Assembly: GCF_000959725.1 (NCBI RefSeq)
Contig: NZ_CP009322.1
Span: 2,294,001 to 2,358,000 of the forward strand
Direction: 5' to 3'
Origin: Burkholderia gladioli
Lineage (GTDB): Bacteria > Pseudomonadota > Gammaproteobacteria > Burkholderiales > Burkholderiaceae
DNA: 64,000 nucleotides
This document shows positions 26,937-35,256 of the stretch, one piece after another (within the stretch, counting starts at the first letter, position 1; each line of letters starts with the position of its first letter). A model generated the notes under the pieces. The model was given only the letters and a program-made list of their open reading frames with translations. It did not search any database and had not been told where the DNA came from. Made by a program: the position numbers and the translations under genes.

Positions 26937-27347
26937 TCAGGAAACCGGCGCCGCGCGCTTGAGCAGGCCTTGCCGGTCCGCCTCCATGCAGGTGGCGAAA
27001 CCATGATGCGTGACGATGCCGTGACGGTCGAACACCACGTAGTAGGGCCGATGCTCGTTGCCGTGCTGGAGCAGGTAGTTGTAGCAAGTGCCGGTCCCGT
27101 TGCGCACCATCCAGACGCTGGCGGGATTGCCGCCCGCGCCCACCACGCGCTGCTGGGTGGCGCCCGGCTGGGAAGCGGCCTTCGGCACCGGCAGCTTCGC
27201 GTACGAGAACGAGGGATGATGCAGCCAGCCGAACCAGGAGCAGCCCGACAACAGCAGGCTCGCGGCGAACGGCAGCGCGGCGAGGGAGGAACGCGGGGGC
27301 GGGGCTAGCAGGCCGGTCAGAACCCGGCCAACACGATCGGTCGTCAT
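26937..27347 (-). CDS. Putative lipoprotein, possibly BamE-like fold
   Basis: 136 residues. A basic N terminus and hydrophobic stretch end in L-L-L-S-G-C-S, a good lipobox, so the mature protein would start at the Cys and sit in the inner or outer membrane leaflet. The mature part has V-W-M-V-R-N-G-T-G-T-C-Y-N-Y and Y-Y-V-V-F-D-R-H-G-I-V, reminiscent of BamE/SmpA domains; two Cys may pair. The hydrophobic stretch is longer than normal for a lipoprotein signal. Convergent with the SDR gene. Confidence 0.6.
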   Translation of the reverse strand: MTTDRVGRVLTGLLAPPPRSSLAALPFAASLLLSGCSWFGWLHHPSFSYAKLPVPKAASQPGATQQRVVGAGGNPASVWMVRNGTGTCYNYLLQHGNEHRPYYVVFDRHGIVTHHGFATCMEADRQGLLKRAAPVS

Positions 27348-27496
27348 TTCCGCATCCTAATCCACCTCGACGACACGAATGTGGAAAACTTTAAAACCCC
27401 GCGTCGAAAATCGGCCGGCCCTCGCGTGCGAACGGGCGCGCCGGCATGTGCCCGGGAAGGTCGATGCGTTGCGCGCGCAACGATCGAGGCGGATCC

Positions 27497-28567
27497 TCAG
27501 TGGATCCATTCGGTCCACAGCACGGTCAGCACCGTCATCAGCGCGGGGCCGATGAACAGGCCCAGCAGGCCGAAGGTCTCGGCGCCGCCGAGGATGCCGA
27601 ACAGCACCAGCAGGAACGGCAGACGCGCCGAGCCGCCGATCAGCACCGGGCGCACGAAGTGCTCGGCGACGAACACCACCACGAAGCCGAACACGGCCAG
27701 GCCGATCGCCCAGCCCGTCGCGCCCTGCACCAGGAACAACCAGATCGCGGCACCACAGAACACGATCGGCGCGCAGAACGGCAGCATGGCGGCCACCGCC
27801 GTCACCAGCCCCAGCAGCGCCGCGTGCGGCACGCCCGCGAATGCATAGGCGATGCCGAGCAGCGCGCCCTCGCCGAGGCCCACCACCACCAGCCCCGTCA
27901 CCGTGCCGTAGATGGCCGAGGCCATGCGCTGGATCAGCGAGGCGCCGTTGGCGCCGAACGCGCGCTGCACGCCGCGCATCAGCGATGCCGAGATGTTCGG
28001 GCCGGCCCGGAAGATCACGAACAGCGTCACCAGCATGAAGCCGAACAGCACCGCCGCATGCACCACGCGCGAGCCAAAGGCCTTGCCGTAGCTGACGAAG
28101 GCCTCGCTGTTCATCGCCTTCACGCCGGTGGGCGCATGCAGCGGCTGGGCCAGGTTGGCCTGCCACCAGGTGCTGACCTGCTGCGCGCCGAACGGCAGGT
28201 GCGAGACCGCGTCGGGCACCGGGATGCCGTTCAGGCGCGCGTCGCGCGCCCAGGCGAACACTTCGTGGACCTGGCCCGCGGCCTGCACCACCGCCACCGC
28301 CACCGGCACCACCAGCAGCAGGCCGACCGCCGAGGTCAGCACGATCGAAACCACGGTGTGGCGCCCCGACAGCCAGGGCACCTCGTCGATGCGGCGCAGC
28401 GCGGGCCACAGCGCGATGGCGATCACGCCGGCCCAGGCCACGGCCGGCAGGAATTCACGGATTACCCACAGCGCGAGCGCGACGAGTGCTGTGTAGAGCA
28501 CGCCGAGCGCGATCGCCTGCGCTTTCGGGCGTTCTGAATCCGACGTCGAACGGGAGGAATGGATCAT
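27497..28567 (-). CDS. AI-2E family (PerM-like) transporter
   Basis: 356 residues. Eight hydrophobic segments; W-V-I-R-E-F-L-P-A-V-A-W-A at the N-terminal helix pair, a large periplasmic or cytoplasmic helical loop (residues about 100-170), and the terminal G-L-L-G-L-F-I-G-P-A-L family signature. Members were named for AI-2 export, but several are Na+/H+ antiporters or have unknown cargo. Single gene, no visible operon partner. Confidence 0.88.
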   Translation of the reverse strand: MIHSSRSTSDSERPKAQAIALGVLYTALVALALWVIREFLPAVAWAGVIAIALWPALRRIDEVPWLSGRHTVVSIVLTSAVGLLLVVPVAVAVVQAAGQVHEVFAWARDARLNGIPVPDAVSHLPFGAQQVSTWWQANLAQPLHAPTGVKAMNSEAFVSYGKAFGSRVVHAAVLFGFMLVTLFVIFRAGPNISASLMRGVQRAFGANGASLIQRMASAIYGTVTGLVVVGLGEGALLGIAYAFAGVPHAALLGLVTAVAAMLPFCAPIVFCGAAIWLFLVQGATGWAIGLAVFGFVVVFVAEHFVRPVLIGGSARLPFLLVLFGILGGAETFGLLGLFIGPALMTVLTVLWTEWIH

Positions 28568-28907
28568 CGGGACACTCTGGGCGCAATGGAATACGCAGAT
28601 GGTGACGGTGTCGTCATCTTAAAGGACGATCACGGCGGGCTTGCGAAATGCTTGGTGGAATCGAGCCGCGTGGCGGGTGATGCGGATGGGCCGGGGCACA
28701 GCGGCCGGCAGCCCTCGAAACGGTTCGATAGCGAACGAAGTCAATCGTGGCCTGCTTGCCGATAATTCGTTCGACATGGCAGGTAATCGAAGAAAACGCG
28801 TAGCAGACAGGCGCCGGTCGTGGGTGATCGGCGACGCGTCGGCAAAAAGAAAGAAAGTGGCTTGCGCATCTCGCGAAGCCGGATCGCAAACGAAGCGGAT
28901 GAACGAA
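28568..28907. other. 340-base intergenic region
   Basis: Carries the AI-2E gene promoter (minus strand) and the 3' flank of the rubredoxin gene. Short Arg-rich frames exist on both strands but none has a ribosome site or recognisable protein. I see no RNA gene. Confidence 0.4.
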
Positions 28908-29351
28908 TCAGAAAGCCATCAGGGCGAAGTCTTCCTTGCCGACGTCGCAAAGCGGGCAGCGCCAGTCGTCGGGCACCGCCTCCCAGCGCGTGCCCGGCGC
29001 GAGGCCATGCTCGGGATCGCCGCTGGCTTCGTCGTAGATCCAGCCGCAGATCAGGCAGACGAACTGGCGGAATTCGACGACGCTCGGCACTGGCTGGTTG
29101 GGCTCGGCCTCGGCGGCGGCGGAATCGAGCGCGTGAGCAGGCACCGGCGCATGGACCTCGCCCTCGTCGTCGAGGCTCACCACCAGCGGCTCCGCGCCCT
29201 GGGCCGGCGCGGCGGCCAGGTAGGCGTCGAGCGCGCGGTACAGGCGCCCGGCGTCCTCGCCGCTCAGGCCGAGGCTCAGCGGCTGCCCGCGCGCCTCGCC
29301 GAGCCGGCGCGGCGAAAACTGCAATTCGAGGGCGGTACCTTTCTTGTACAT
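28908..29351 (-). CDS. Rubredoxin domain fused to an N-terminal extension
   Basis: 147 residues. The C-terminal 55 are a complete rubredoxin: F-V-C-L-I-C-G-W-I-Y-D-E, then W-x-x-V-P-D-D-W-R-C-P-L-C-D-V-G-K, with both CxxC pairs that bind one Fe. The N-terminal 85 residues begin M-Y-K-K-G-T-A-L-E-L-Q-F and contain L-G-L-S-G-E-D-A-G-R-L-Y-R-A-L-D-A-Y; a poly-Ala linker joins the two. Normal rubredoxins are about 55 residues, so the extension is extra; it could dock on a partner oxygenase. Divergent from a TetR regulator. Confidence 0.85.
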   Translation of the reverse strand: MYKKGTALELQFSPRRLGEARGQPLSLGLSGEDAGRLYRALDAYLAAAPAQGAEPLVVSLDDEGEVHAPVPAHALDSAAAEAEPNQPVPSVVEFRQFVCLICGWIYDEASGDPEHGLAPGTRWEAVPDDWRCPLCDVGKEDFALMAF

Positions 29352-29372
29352 GGAACAGCTCGGGATAATTCG

Positions 29373-29396
29373 GATACTCGATGGTATCTGTATACT
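29373..29396 (+). promoter_or_regulatory. Inverted repeat and -10 in the rubredoxin/TetR gap
   Basis: GATAC-TCGATG-GTATC (29373-29388), a TetR-style palindrome, immediately followed by TATACT (29391-29396). Binding there would occlude the tetR promoter and lie 22 bases from the rubredoxin start, fitting autorepression plus control of the partner. Confidence 0.5.
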
Positions 29397-29437
29397 GCCC
29401 GGCATTCAACCGAGATTCCGATTCGACGGAGACAGGC

Positions 29438-30016
29438 ATGGCCAGACTGACGCGCGAGGAAAGCCAGGCGCAAACCCGCCATCGGCTGCTGGAGGTAGCC
29501 GCCGCGCTGTTCACGCGCGACGGCTACGCGGCCACCTCGCTCGAGCGCATCGCCGAGGTGGCCGGCTTCAGCAAGGGCGCGGTCTACTCGAACTTCCCGG
29601 GCAAGGAAGCGCTGTTCCTGGAAGTGCTGGAAGCGCATGGGCAGCGCAGCCTCGCCGACCTGCACGCGGCGATCGACGGCGCCGCCACACCGGCCGACGC
29701 GATCGAGCGGATCGCCGGCTGGGCCGACCGGCATTCGCGCCTGGGCAGCTGGCCGCTGCTGGTGCTCGAATACGCGCGCCACGCCAAGCCCGCCGACAGC
29801 TTCCGCGCCTCGCAGGAAGCGGTGCTGCGCTCGCACTGGCGCACGCTCGGCGAGCGTCTGCGCGGGCTCGATCCCGCGCTCTCGGTCGATGCCGAAACGC
29901 TCGGCGCACTGATCTTCGAGCTGACCTACGCGCCGGCCATGAGCTTCGTGAGCCGGCCGACCTCGGGCGAGCTGCTGCGCGCCGCGCTCGGCGGCCTGTT
30001 CGGCACGCAGCGCTGA
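29438..30016 (+). CDS. TetR family transcriptional regulator
   Basis: 192 residues. HTH at about 20-60: T-S-L-E-R-I-A-E-V-A-G-F-S-K-G-A-V-Y-S-N-F-P-G-K-E-A-L-F (family-typical). C-terminal helices bind an unknown ligand. GGAGA precedes the ATG. Divergent from the rubredoxin-fusion gene with an operator-like palindrome between. A 9-bp hairpin follows the stop. Confidence 0.9.
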   Translation: MARLTREESQAQTRHRLLEVAAALFTRDGYAATSLERIAEVAGFSKGAVYSNFPGKEALFLEVLEAHGQRSLADLHAAIDGAATPADAIERIAGWADRHSRLGSWPLLVLEYARHAKPADSFRASQEAVLRSHWRTLGERLRGLDPALSVDAETLGALIFELTYAPAMSFVSRPTSGELLRAALGGLFGTQR

Positions 30017-30035
30017 GCCGCGCCGGGGCCTGCCC

Positions 30036-30059
30036 AACTGGTTGCCGACACAACCAGTT
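30036..30059. terminator. Hairpin after the TetR gene
   Basis: Perfect 9-bp stem AACTGGTTG / CAACCAGTT with CCGACA loop, 19 bases after the stop; no T-run. Confidence 0.5.
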
Positions 30060-30370
30060 CGACAAACGGCTTTCAACCTCCTGCCGCCATCCCCACGATC
30101 ACCCAGCATCGCGCTTGCGACCGGCTTCGATTCCGATCGCATCGGCTTGCGGCGCGACGATCGATTGATGCGCGCGCCGGGCCGTCATTGCGGCGCGCAA
30201 GCGCGATTGTTCCACTCATACGCGGCGCTCATCGTTTCATCCGCACAATGCATTGGACGCTCACCGGGCTGACCGGTAAGTTGCGCGTCAGCCCAGCGCG
30301 CGACACGCGAGACCCTCGCCGTCATTGCCGCGCGGCGCCGCTTTCGTCACGCTCGCACCAGGAAGTCCCG
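30060..30370. other. Intergenic region before the beta-propeller gene
   Basis: 311 bases without a supportable gene. It must hold the promoter of the propeller-hydroxylase operon. The frame of the propeller gene is open upstream to about 30188 but the extra residues resemble no signal peptide or domain. Confidence 0.4.
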
Positions 30371-31375
30371 ATGTTCCGCTCCCCCGCCGCGCGCCTGCGC
30401 GTGCTGCTGCTGTCCCTCTTCTGCGCCGCCGGCGCCCCGCTGGCCGCCCATGCCGACAACGTGGTGGTGCTCGATTCGGGCGAAGCCAGGCTGAACCTGA
30501 TCGACGAGGCCTCGCGCAAGGTGGTGGCCACCCTGCCCGCCGGCAAGGAGCCGCATCACCTGATGATCACGCCCGACGGCAAGACCCTGATCATCGCGAA
30601 CTCGGTGTCCGACAACCTGATGTTCGTCGACCCGCCCACCGGCCGCGTCGAGGGCACGCTGCAGGATATCGAGGACCCCTATCAACTCGGCTTCTCGCCC
30701 GACGGCCACTGGTTCGTCACCAATGCGCTGCGGCTCGATCGCGTCGACATCTATCACTACGAGGCGCCGCTGCACTTCACGCTGGCCAAGCGCCTGCCGC
30801 TCGAGAAGATGCCGAGCCACATGACCTTCTCGATGGACAATCGCACCGTCTACGTCTCGCTGCAGGAATCGGGCGAGATCGCCGCGATCGACCTGCCGAC
30901 CCAAACCGTCGACTGGCGCATGCACGTGGGCCAGGACCCGGCCGGGCTGTGGATGACGCCCGGCAACCGCTACCTGCTGGTGGGCATGACCGGCGAGGAC
31001 GACGTGGCGGTGGTCGACTGCGTCACGCACCAGGTGGTGAAGAAGATCCATACCGGCCGCGGCGCGCACAACTTCCGCTCGCTCGACGACGGCCGCCACG
31101 TGGCCGTCACCAATCGCGTCGACAGCACCATCAGCGTGCTCGACTACACGGCCCTGACCAACACCGGCGACATCACCGGCCTGATGCCCGGCCCCGACGA
31201 CATGGAACTGTCGGCCGACAAGCGCTTCCTGTGGGTCACCTTCCGTTTCTCGCGCCATGTCGGCGTGATCGACCTGGCCACGCGCAAGCTGGTCAGCAGG
31301 ATCGCCGTCGGCCGCTCGCCGCACGGCCTGTTCTTCGCCGACCGCGCGCCGGTCCATGCACCCAACCCGGATTGA
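30371..31375 (+). CDS. Exported YncE-like (YVTN family) beta-propeller protein
   Basis: 334 residues. Signal peptide residues 1-28 ending A-A-H-A-D. Then about seven blades with the repeating pattern V-V-A-T-L-P-A-G-K-E-P-H-H-L-M-I-T-P-D-G-K-T-L, S-P-D-G-H-W, and I-A-V-G-R-S-P-H-G-L. These are the YVTN/cytochrome-D1-like propellers found in the periplasm, often on DNA-, lipid- or cofactor-linked proteins. AGGAAG precedes the ATG. Twelve bases separate it from the hydroxylase gene, so they are surely co-transcribed. Confidence 0.85.
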   Translation: MFRSPAARLRVLLLSLFCAAGAPLAAHADNVVVLDSGEARLNLIDEASRKVVATLPAGKEPHHLMITPDGKTLIIANSVSDNLMFVDPPTGRVEGTLQDIEDPYQLGFSPDGHWFVTNALRLDRVDIYHYEAPLHFTLAKRLPLEKMPSHMTFSMDNRTVYVSLQESGEIAAIDLPTQTVDWRMHVGQDPAGLWMTPGNRYLLVGMTGEDDVAVVDCVTHQVVKKIHTGRGAHNFRSLDDGRHVAVTNRVDSTISVLDYTALTNTGDITGLMPGPDDMELSADKRFLWVTFRFSRHVGVIDLATRKLVSRIAVGRSPHGLFFADRAPVHAPNPD

Positions 31376-31387
31376 GGCGGGCCCGCC

Positions 31388-32398
31388 ATGATCGACGCGC
31401 TGCTGGCTTCGGCCGACAACCTGATCGGCACCGTGCAGACGGCGCTCTACGTGGACCTGGTGCAGCCGCTGCTGTTCCGCGCCCATCTGATGGACTACGA
31501 CGAGGACATCTACGACGCGCTGTACTGGGTGATCGTCGCGGTCTGCGAGATCGCGCTGACCTGGGCGCTGCTGCGCCCGCTGGAGGCCTGGCGGCCGATC
31601 GAGCGCTGGCCCGAGCGCCGCGCGGTGCGCGCCGACGTCTGGTACACCTGGATCGCCAAGCTCGGCGTGGTCAACGGCCTGTTCTTCGTCTACCTGCAGC
31701 CGCTGTTCAACCACGCCGAGACCTGGATGCAGGTGCATCGCATCTGGAACGTCAATCTCGACGCGTTCTGGCCCGGCGTCTCGGACCGGCCGCTGGTCTC
31801 GTTCGCGATCTACGGGCTCGCGCTCGACTTCGCGGGCTACTGGTACCACCGCTGGCAGCATCGCTTCGGCGTGTGGTGGGAACTGCATGCCGTGCATCAC
31901 AGCCAGCGCCGCATGTCGTTCTGGAACGACGACCGCAACCACTTCCTCGACGTGCTGATCCAGGCCGCGTTCTTCGCCCTGCTGGCGCTGCTGATCGGCG
32001 TGCAGCCCGGCCAGTACGTGGTGCTGGTGGCCGTCGGCAATACCCTGCAGAGCATCCAGCACGTCAATGCGCGCCTGTCCTACGGCTGGCTGCTGGAGCG
32101 GCTGCTGGTGAGCCCGGCCTTTCATCGACGCCATCACGCGGTCGAGTATGGGCATACCGGCGTGGCCTATGGCTGCAACTTCGGCGTGCTGTTCCCGTGG
32201 TGGGACATGCTGTTCCGCACCGCCGACTGGACCCGCAGGATCGAGCCGACCGGCATCTCGGACCAGTTGCCGGGCGATGCGGGCCCGGGCCGCGATTACG
32301 GCGAAGGCGTCTGGGCGCAGAACTGGCTCGCCTTCATGCGCATCGCCAGCCGCATCCGGCTGGCTTGCGGGCGGGCTTTCGCGGCGCGCTCGGCCTGA
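31388..32398 (+). CDS. Fatty acid hydroxylase / sterol desaturase family enzyme
   Basis: 336 residues. Four to six hydrophobic helices and the di-iron His clusters: W-Y-H-R-W-Q-H-R, H-A-V-H-H-S and A-F-H-R-R-H-H-A, plus a further H-V-N near residue 227. Members hydroxylate or desaturate lipids in the inner membrane, using O2. Operon with a periplasmic propeller, an uncommon pairing; the lipid substrate is unknown. Confidence 0.87.
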   Translation: MIDALLASADNLIGTVQTALYVDLVQPLLFRAHLMDYDEDIYDALYWVIVAVCEIALTWALLRPLEAWRPIERWPERRAVRADVWYTWIAKLGVVNGLFFVYLQPLFNHAETWMQVHRIWNVNLDAFWPGVSDRPLVSFAIYGLALDFAGYWYHRWQHRFGVWWELHAVHHSQRRMSFWNDDRNHFLDVLIQAAFFALLALLIGVQPGQYVVLVAVGNTLQSIQHVNARLSYGWLLERLLVSPAFHRRHHAVEYGHTGVAYGCNFGVLFPWWDMLFRTADWTRRIEPTGISDQLPGDAGPGRDYGEGVWAQNWLAFMRIASRIRLACGRAFAARSA

Positions 32399-32429
32399 AC
32401 CGGCGCCGGGCGCGCCGCCGCTCGCCGCC

Positions 32430-33917
32430 TCAGGCGAGCGGGACCGGCACGTCCTCGGCCTCGGGCTGCCGCGCCTCGCTCGCGGCTTCATGCGCGTGCG
32501 CACGCGCGCGAACCTCGGCCAGCGTCACCTCCTCCAGCAGGCGCCCCGTATCGAACACGGTGCGCAACGCATCCTCCCATTCGCCCTCGACCGCGTGGTC
32601 GTCCCATGCGGCCGGCATCGCCACCGTGCGATAGGCGCCGGTGCCGCGATGGCGCTGCAGCGTCAGCCTGCCCTGCTTGGAGCGCTTGCCGGGATCGGTG
32701 ACCGGGTCCTTGCCGACCGGGTGCCAGACCTCGCCGCGTCGGATCGCCGAGCACTTCATCGCGAAGCGCTGCGTGTCGCGATCGACCTGCTGCAGCAGCG
32801 CGCCGCCCATGCCGAACACCACGTTGCCGGCCGAATAGCCGGCCGCGTCGAGCGACGCCAGGATCGCCTCGATCGAGGCCTCGTTGACGCCGTCGCCCTG
32901 GATCACACGCACGTGGTTCAGCACGCGGCGCCCCTTGCGGTTCACGCTCGCGCCAAAGGCGGCGTCGAGCGCGCGCACGGTGGCCAGCACGATGGTTTCC
33001 GGGTCGCCCGAATCGGGGCGCACCACCAGGGTGGCGCCCGAATCGATCACCTGCTGCCGCAAGGGGCCGCCCCACAGGTCGAGCGCGGCGAACAGGTCGT
33101 AGGAATCGGACACTACCGAGACGATGCCGCCCGGCTTCGCGCAGTGCGCCAGCACATGGCGGTAGGCTTCGAGCTCGCCGTCGCGGCCCCAGGAGGTGAT
33201 CGTGCTGTGCTCGGCGGCCGGCACCGAATAGGCGGCCATCGGCTCGCGATAGAAGCGGTTGGCGGCCAGCACGCCGAGCACCGTGTCCGAACCCATGAAG
33301 CTGACCAGGTGCGCGGCGCCGCCGATCGCGGCCGACTCCGCGCTCGACACGCCGCGCGCGCCGAAATCGTGGAGCTTGAACGGCAGTTGCGAGAGATCCT
33401 CGTCGCCGCGTTCGAGCCAGTGCCGAATCGTCTGGCGCAGATGCCAACTGCGAGTGGCGACCGTCACCGGGTACCAGATGCGCAGCAACATGGTCTCGAC
33501 ATGGGACGCCAGCCAGAACAGCTCGGGATCGGTGCATTCGACCGTGATCAGCGCATTGCCGACCGGCACCACCGAGCCTTCCGGCACCGCGCGGATGCGC
33601 ACCGGCAGGTAGCCGTCGTAGCGCTCCACCACGCGGCGCCAGCCGGCCTCGTTGAAGGGCTCGCCGTGCAGCGCGAAGAAATCGCGGGCCTCGTCCACCA
33701 TCGCGTGCGTGACGGGCCGGTACAGGTATTCCTTGAGCAGCATCTGCAGGCCGAAGAACAGCGTGCGCTCGTAGCGGCCGCCGCGCGATTCGACGTAGGA
33801 GAACATCGCCGTCGCGTCGGGCGGATATTGCAGGTAGTGGGAGGCCTTGTACGAATCCGTGTTGAGGATCGGGTTGGCAAGGATCGCGGCGAGGCCGCCG
33901 GCTTCGGTGCTGTGCAT
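32430..33917 (-). CDS. nadV: Nicotinamide phosphoribosyltransferase
   Basis: 495 residues, the NAMPT/NadV size. N terminus N-T-D-S-Y-K-A-S-H-Y-L-Q-Y-P is diagnostic; F-G-A-R-G-V-S-S and G-G-A-A-H-L-V-S-F-M-G-S-D-T hold the active-site loop, and V-R-P-D-S-G-D-P the PRPP/phosphate site. Makes NMN from nicotinamide and PRPP without deamidation. Same direction as and 110 bases downstream of the NMN adenylyltransferase gene, so the pair converts nicotinamide to NAD in two steps. Confidence 0.93.
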   Translation of the reverse strand: MHSTEAGGLAAILANPILNTDSYKASHYLQYPPDATAMFSYVESRGGRYERTLFFGLQMLLKEYLYRPVTHAMVDEARDFFALHGEPFNEAGWRRVVERYDGYLPVRIRAVPEGSVVPVGNALITVECTDPELFWLASHVETMLLRIWYPVTVATRSWHLRQTIRHWLERGDEDLSQLPFKLHDFGARGVSSAESAAIGGAAHLVSFMGSDTVLGVLAANRFYREPMAAYSVPAAEHSTITSWGRDGELEAYRHVLAHCAKPGGIVSVVSDSYDLFAALDLWGGPLRQQVIDSGATLVVRPDSGDPETIVLATVRALDAAFGASVNRKGRRVLNHVRVIQGDGVNEASIEAILASLDAAGYSAGNVVFGMGGALLQQVDRDTQRFAMKCSAIRRGEVWHPVGKDPVTDPGKRSKQGRLTLQRHRGTGAYRTVAMPAAWDDHAVEGEWEDALRTVFDTGRLLEEVTLAEVRARAHAHEAASEARQPEAEDVPVPLA

Positions 33918-33950
33918 GGTCAGAGCTCCTCTGGACCTGGGGGAAGGCCG

Positions 33951-33962
33951 CCGGGTCTATCC
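33951..33962 (-). promoter_or_regulatory. 12-base element shared by nadV and nadM leaders (nadV copy)
   Basis: CCGGGTCTATCC on the plus strand (GGATAGACCCGG on the coding strand), 33 bases before the nadV start. An identical 12-mer lies 26 bases before nadM. Function unknown: promoter part, operator or leader structure. Confidence 0.4.
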
Positions 33963-34027
33963 TGGCGGGCCGGTCGCGCCCGGCTTGGCCGGGCGCGTGA
34001 ACTACGGTGAAGCGTGGGCGATGAGAA

Positions 34028-35068
34028 TCAGAGCTTGCCGAGGAAGTGATAGGCGATGTCGAAGTGATCCTCGAACATGCGCTCGCGCATCGTCTCGAAC
34101 TCGTTGAGCGGCACCCAGCGCGCCTTGTCGGCATCGTCGCTGCCCTTCACGCGCGGCAGCTCGCCGGTGGGGAAGTGGAACAGCGAGGCATGCGTGATGG
34201 TGCGCCCGCGCAGCGAACGCGTCGGGTGGTCGAACACCTGACGGTCCTTGAGCGAGCCGCGCAGCACCGGCTCGGGCAGCTTGAGCCCGGTTTCCTCGCG
34301 CAACTCGCGGATACAGGCCGCGTCGATGCGCTCGTCCTGCTCGACGAAACCGCCCGGCAGCGCCCACAGACCCTGCCCCGGCGCGCTGCGGCGGCGGATC
34401 AGCAGGATATGGCCGGAGTGCACCACCACCGCGTCGACGGTCACGAAGGTGACCGCGTAGGGCGCGGCGGCCCACTTGCGGTGATAGGCGGCGATGAACT
34501 CGGCTTCCGACTTGAGCTGCGCGAACTCGGGCCGCGTCTGGAACTGCTCGAGCCAGGCGAACACCGGCGCGGGCACGGCCCAGGACACGAAGCTGTTCGG
34601 GCGCTCGGCGAAATACTGCGCGCGGATCTCGGTGGCGGAGATGTCCTCGTTCGGCTCGACCTCGACGAAGGGCCATTGCGGGAACATGCGCAGGTAATAC
34701 GAGGAGGCGTCCTTCTCGTGGCCGATCAGGCCCACGCGGCCGGTGGCGGCGGCCTCGCCGAGCGCAGCGGCCACCGCCTGCTGGATCCAGCGGACCCAGT
34801 CGGTGTCGTTGTACATGGAGTCCTGCACCGGGACGATCATGACGCGCTCGCGCTCGTCGGCGTCGAGCATCGACTCGAGCATCTGGCGGCGCTCGTCGAA
34901 CGAGAACGGATCCTTGATGGTGCGGGGGCGATCGGTCGAGCCGACCAGCACGCATACGCGCGGCGCCTGGGCCAGGGCGGCCTTCAGGACATGCAGGTGA
35001 CCACGGTGGGGCGGCTGGAAACGACCAATGAAGACGAGCGCGTCGAAGCGCCTGGACTGCGTGCTCAT
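34028..35068 (-). CDS. nadM: Bifunctional NMN adenylyltransferase / Nudix hydrolase
   Basis: 346 residues. N-terminal NadM: I-G-R-F-Q-P-P-H-R-G-H and E-D-I-S-A-T-E-I-R, the nucleotidyltransferase signatures. C-terminal Nudix domain from about residue 200, with box G-G-F-V-E-Q-D-E-R, then R-E-L-R-E-E-T-G-L. Known fusions of this kind make NAD from NMN and hydrolyse ADP-ribose. GAGGGAG precedes the ATG. First gene of the nadM-nadV pair. Confidence 0.93.
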   Translation of the reverse strand: MSTQSRRFDALVFIGRFQPPHRGHLHVLKAALAQAPRVCVLVGSTDRPRTIKDPFSFDERRQMLESMLDADERERVMIVPVQDSMYNDTDWVRWIQQAVAAALGEAAATGRVGLIGHEKDASSYYLRMFPQWPFVEVEPNEDISATEIRAQYFAERPNSFVSWAVPAPVFAWLEQFQTRPEFAQLKSEAEFIAAYHRKWAAAPYAVTFVTVDAVVVHSGHILLIRRRSAPGQGLWALPGGFVEQDERIDAACIRELREETGLKLPEPVLRGSLKDRQVFDHPTRSLRGRTITHASLFHFPTGELPRVKGSDDADKARWVPLNEFETMRERMFEDHFDIAYHFLGKL

Positions 35069-35094
35069 GAGGCTCCCTCAAGAGTTGGAACGCT

Positions 35095-35106
35095 CCGGGT
35101 CTATCC
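35095..35106 (-). promoter_or_regulatory. 12-base element shared by nadV and nadM leaders (nadM copy)
   Basis: Same CCGGGTCTATCC as ahead of nadV. The two genes having their own copy argues for separate control points rather than one operon promoter. Confidence 0.4.
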
Positions 35107-35256
35107 CGAAGACTGGTGCCATCCTAAATCGGCACGGGTTCGAGCGTCAATTCGAATTCGCGGGCAGGGCCAGCGCCGCAGCGGGGCTCACCAGGGCGCA
35201 CGCGCCCGATGAGACGCGGCGCCGGCCGGCCACCGCGTCGGCAGCGCCCCCCGCGT

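Noticed and set aside
28614..28889. 91-residue minus-strand frame between the AI-2E and rubredoxin genes
   Set aside because: Arg/Pro/Cys-rich random-looking sequence without start signals.
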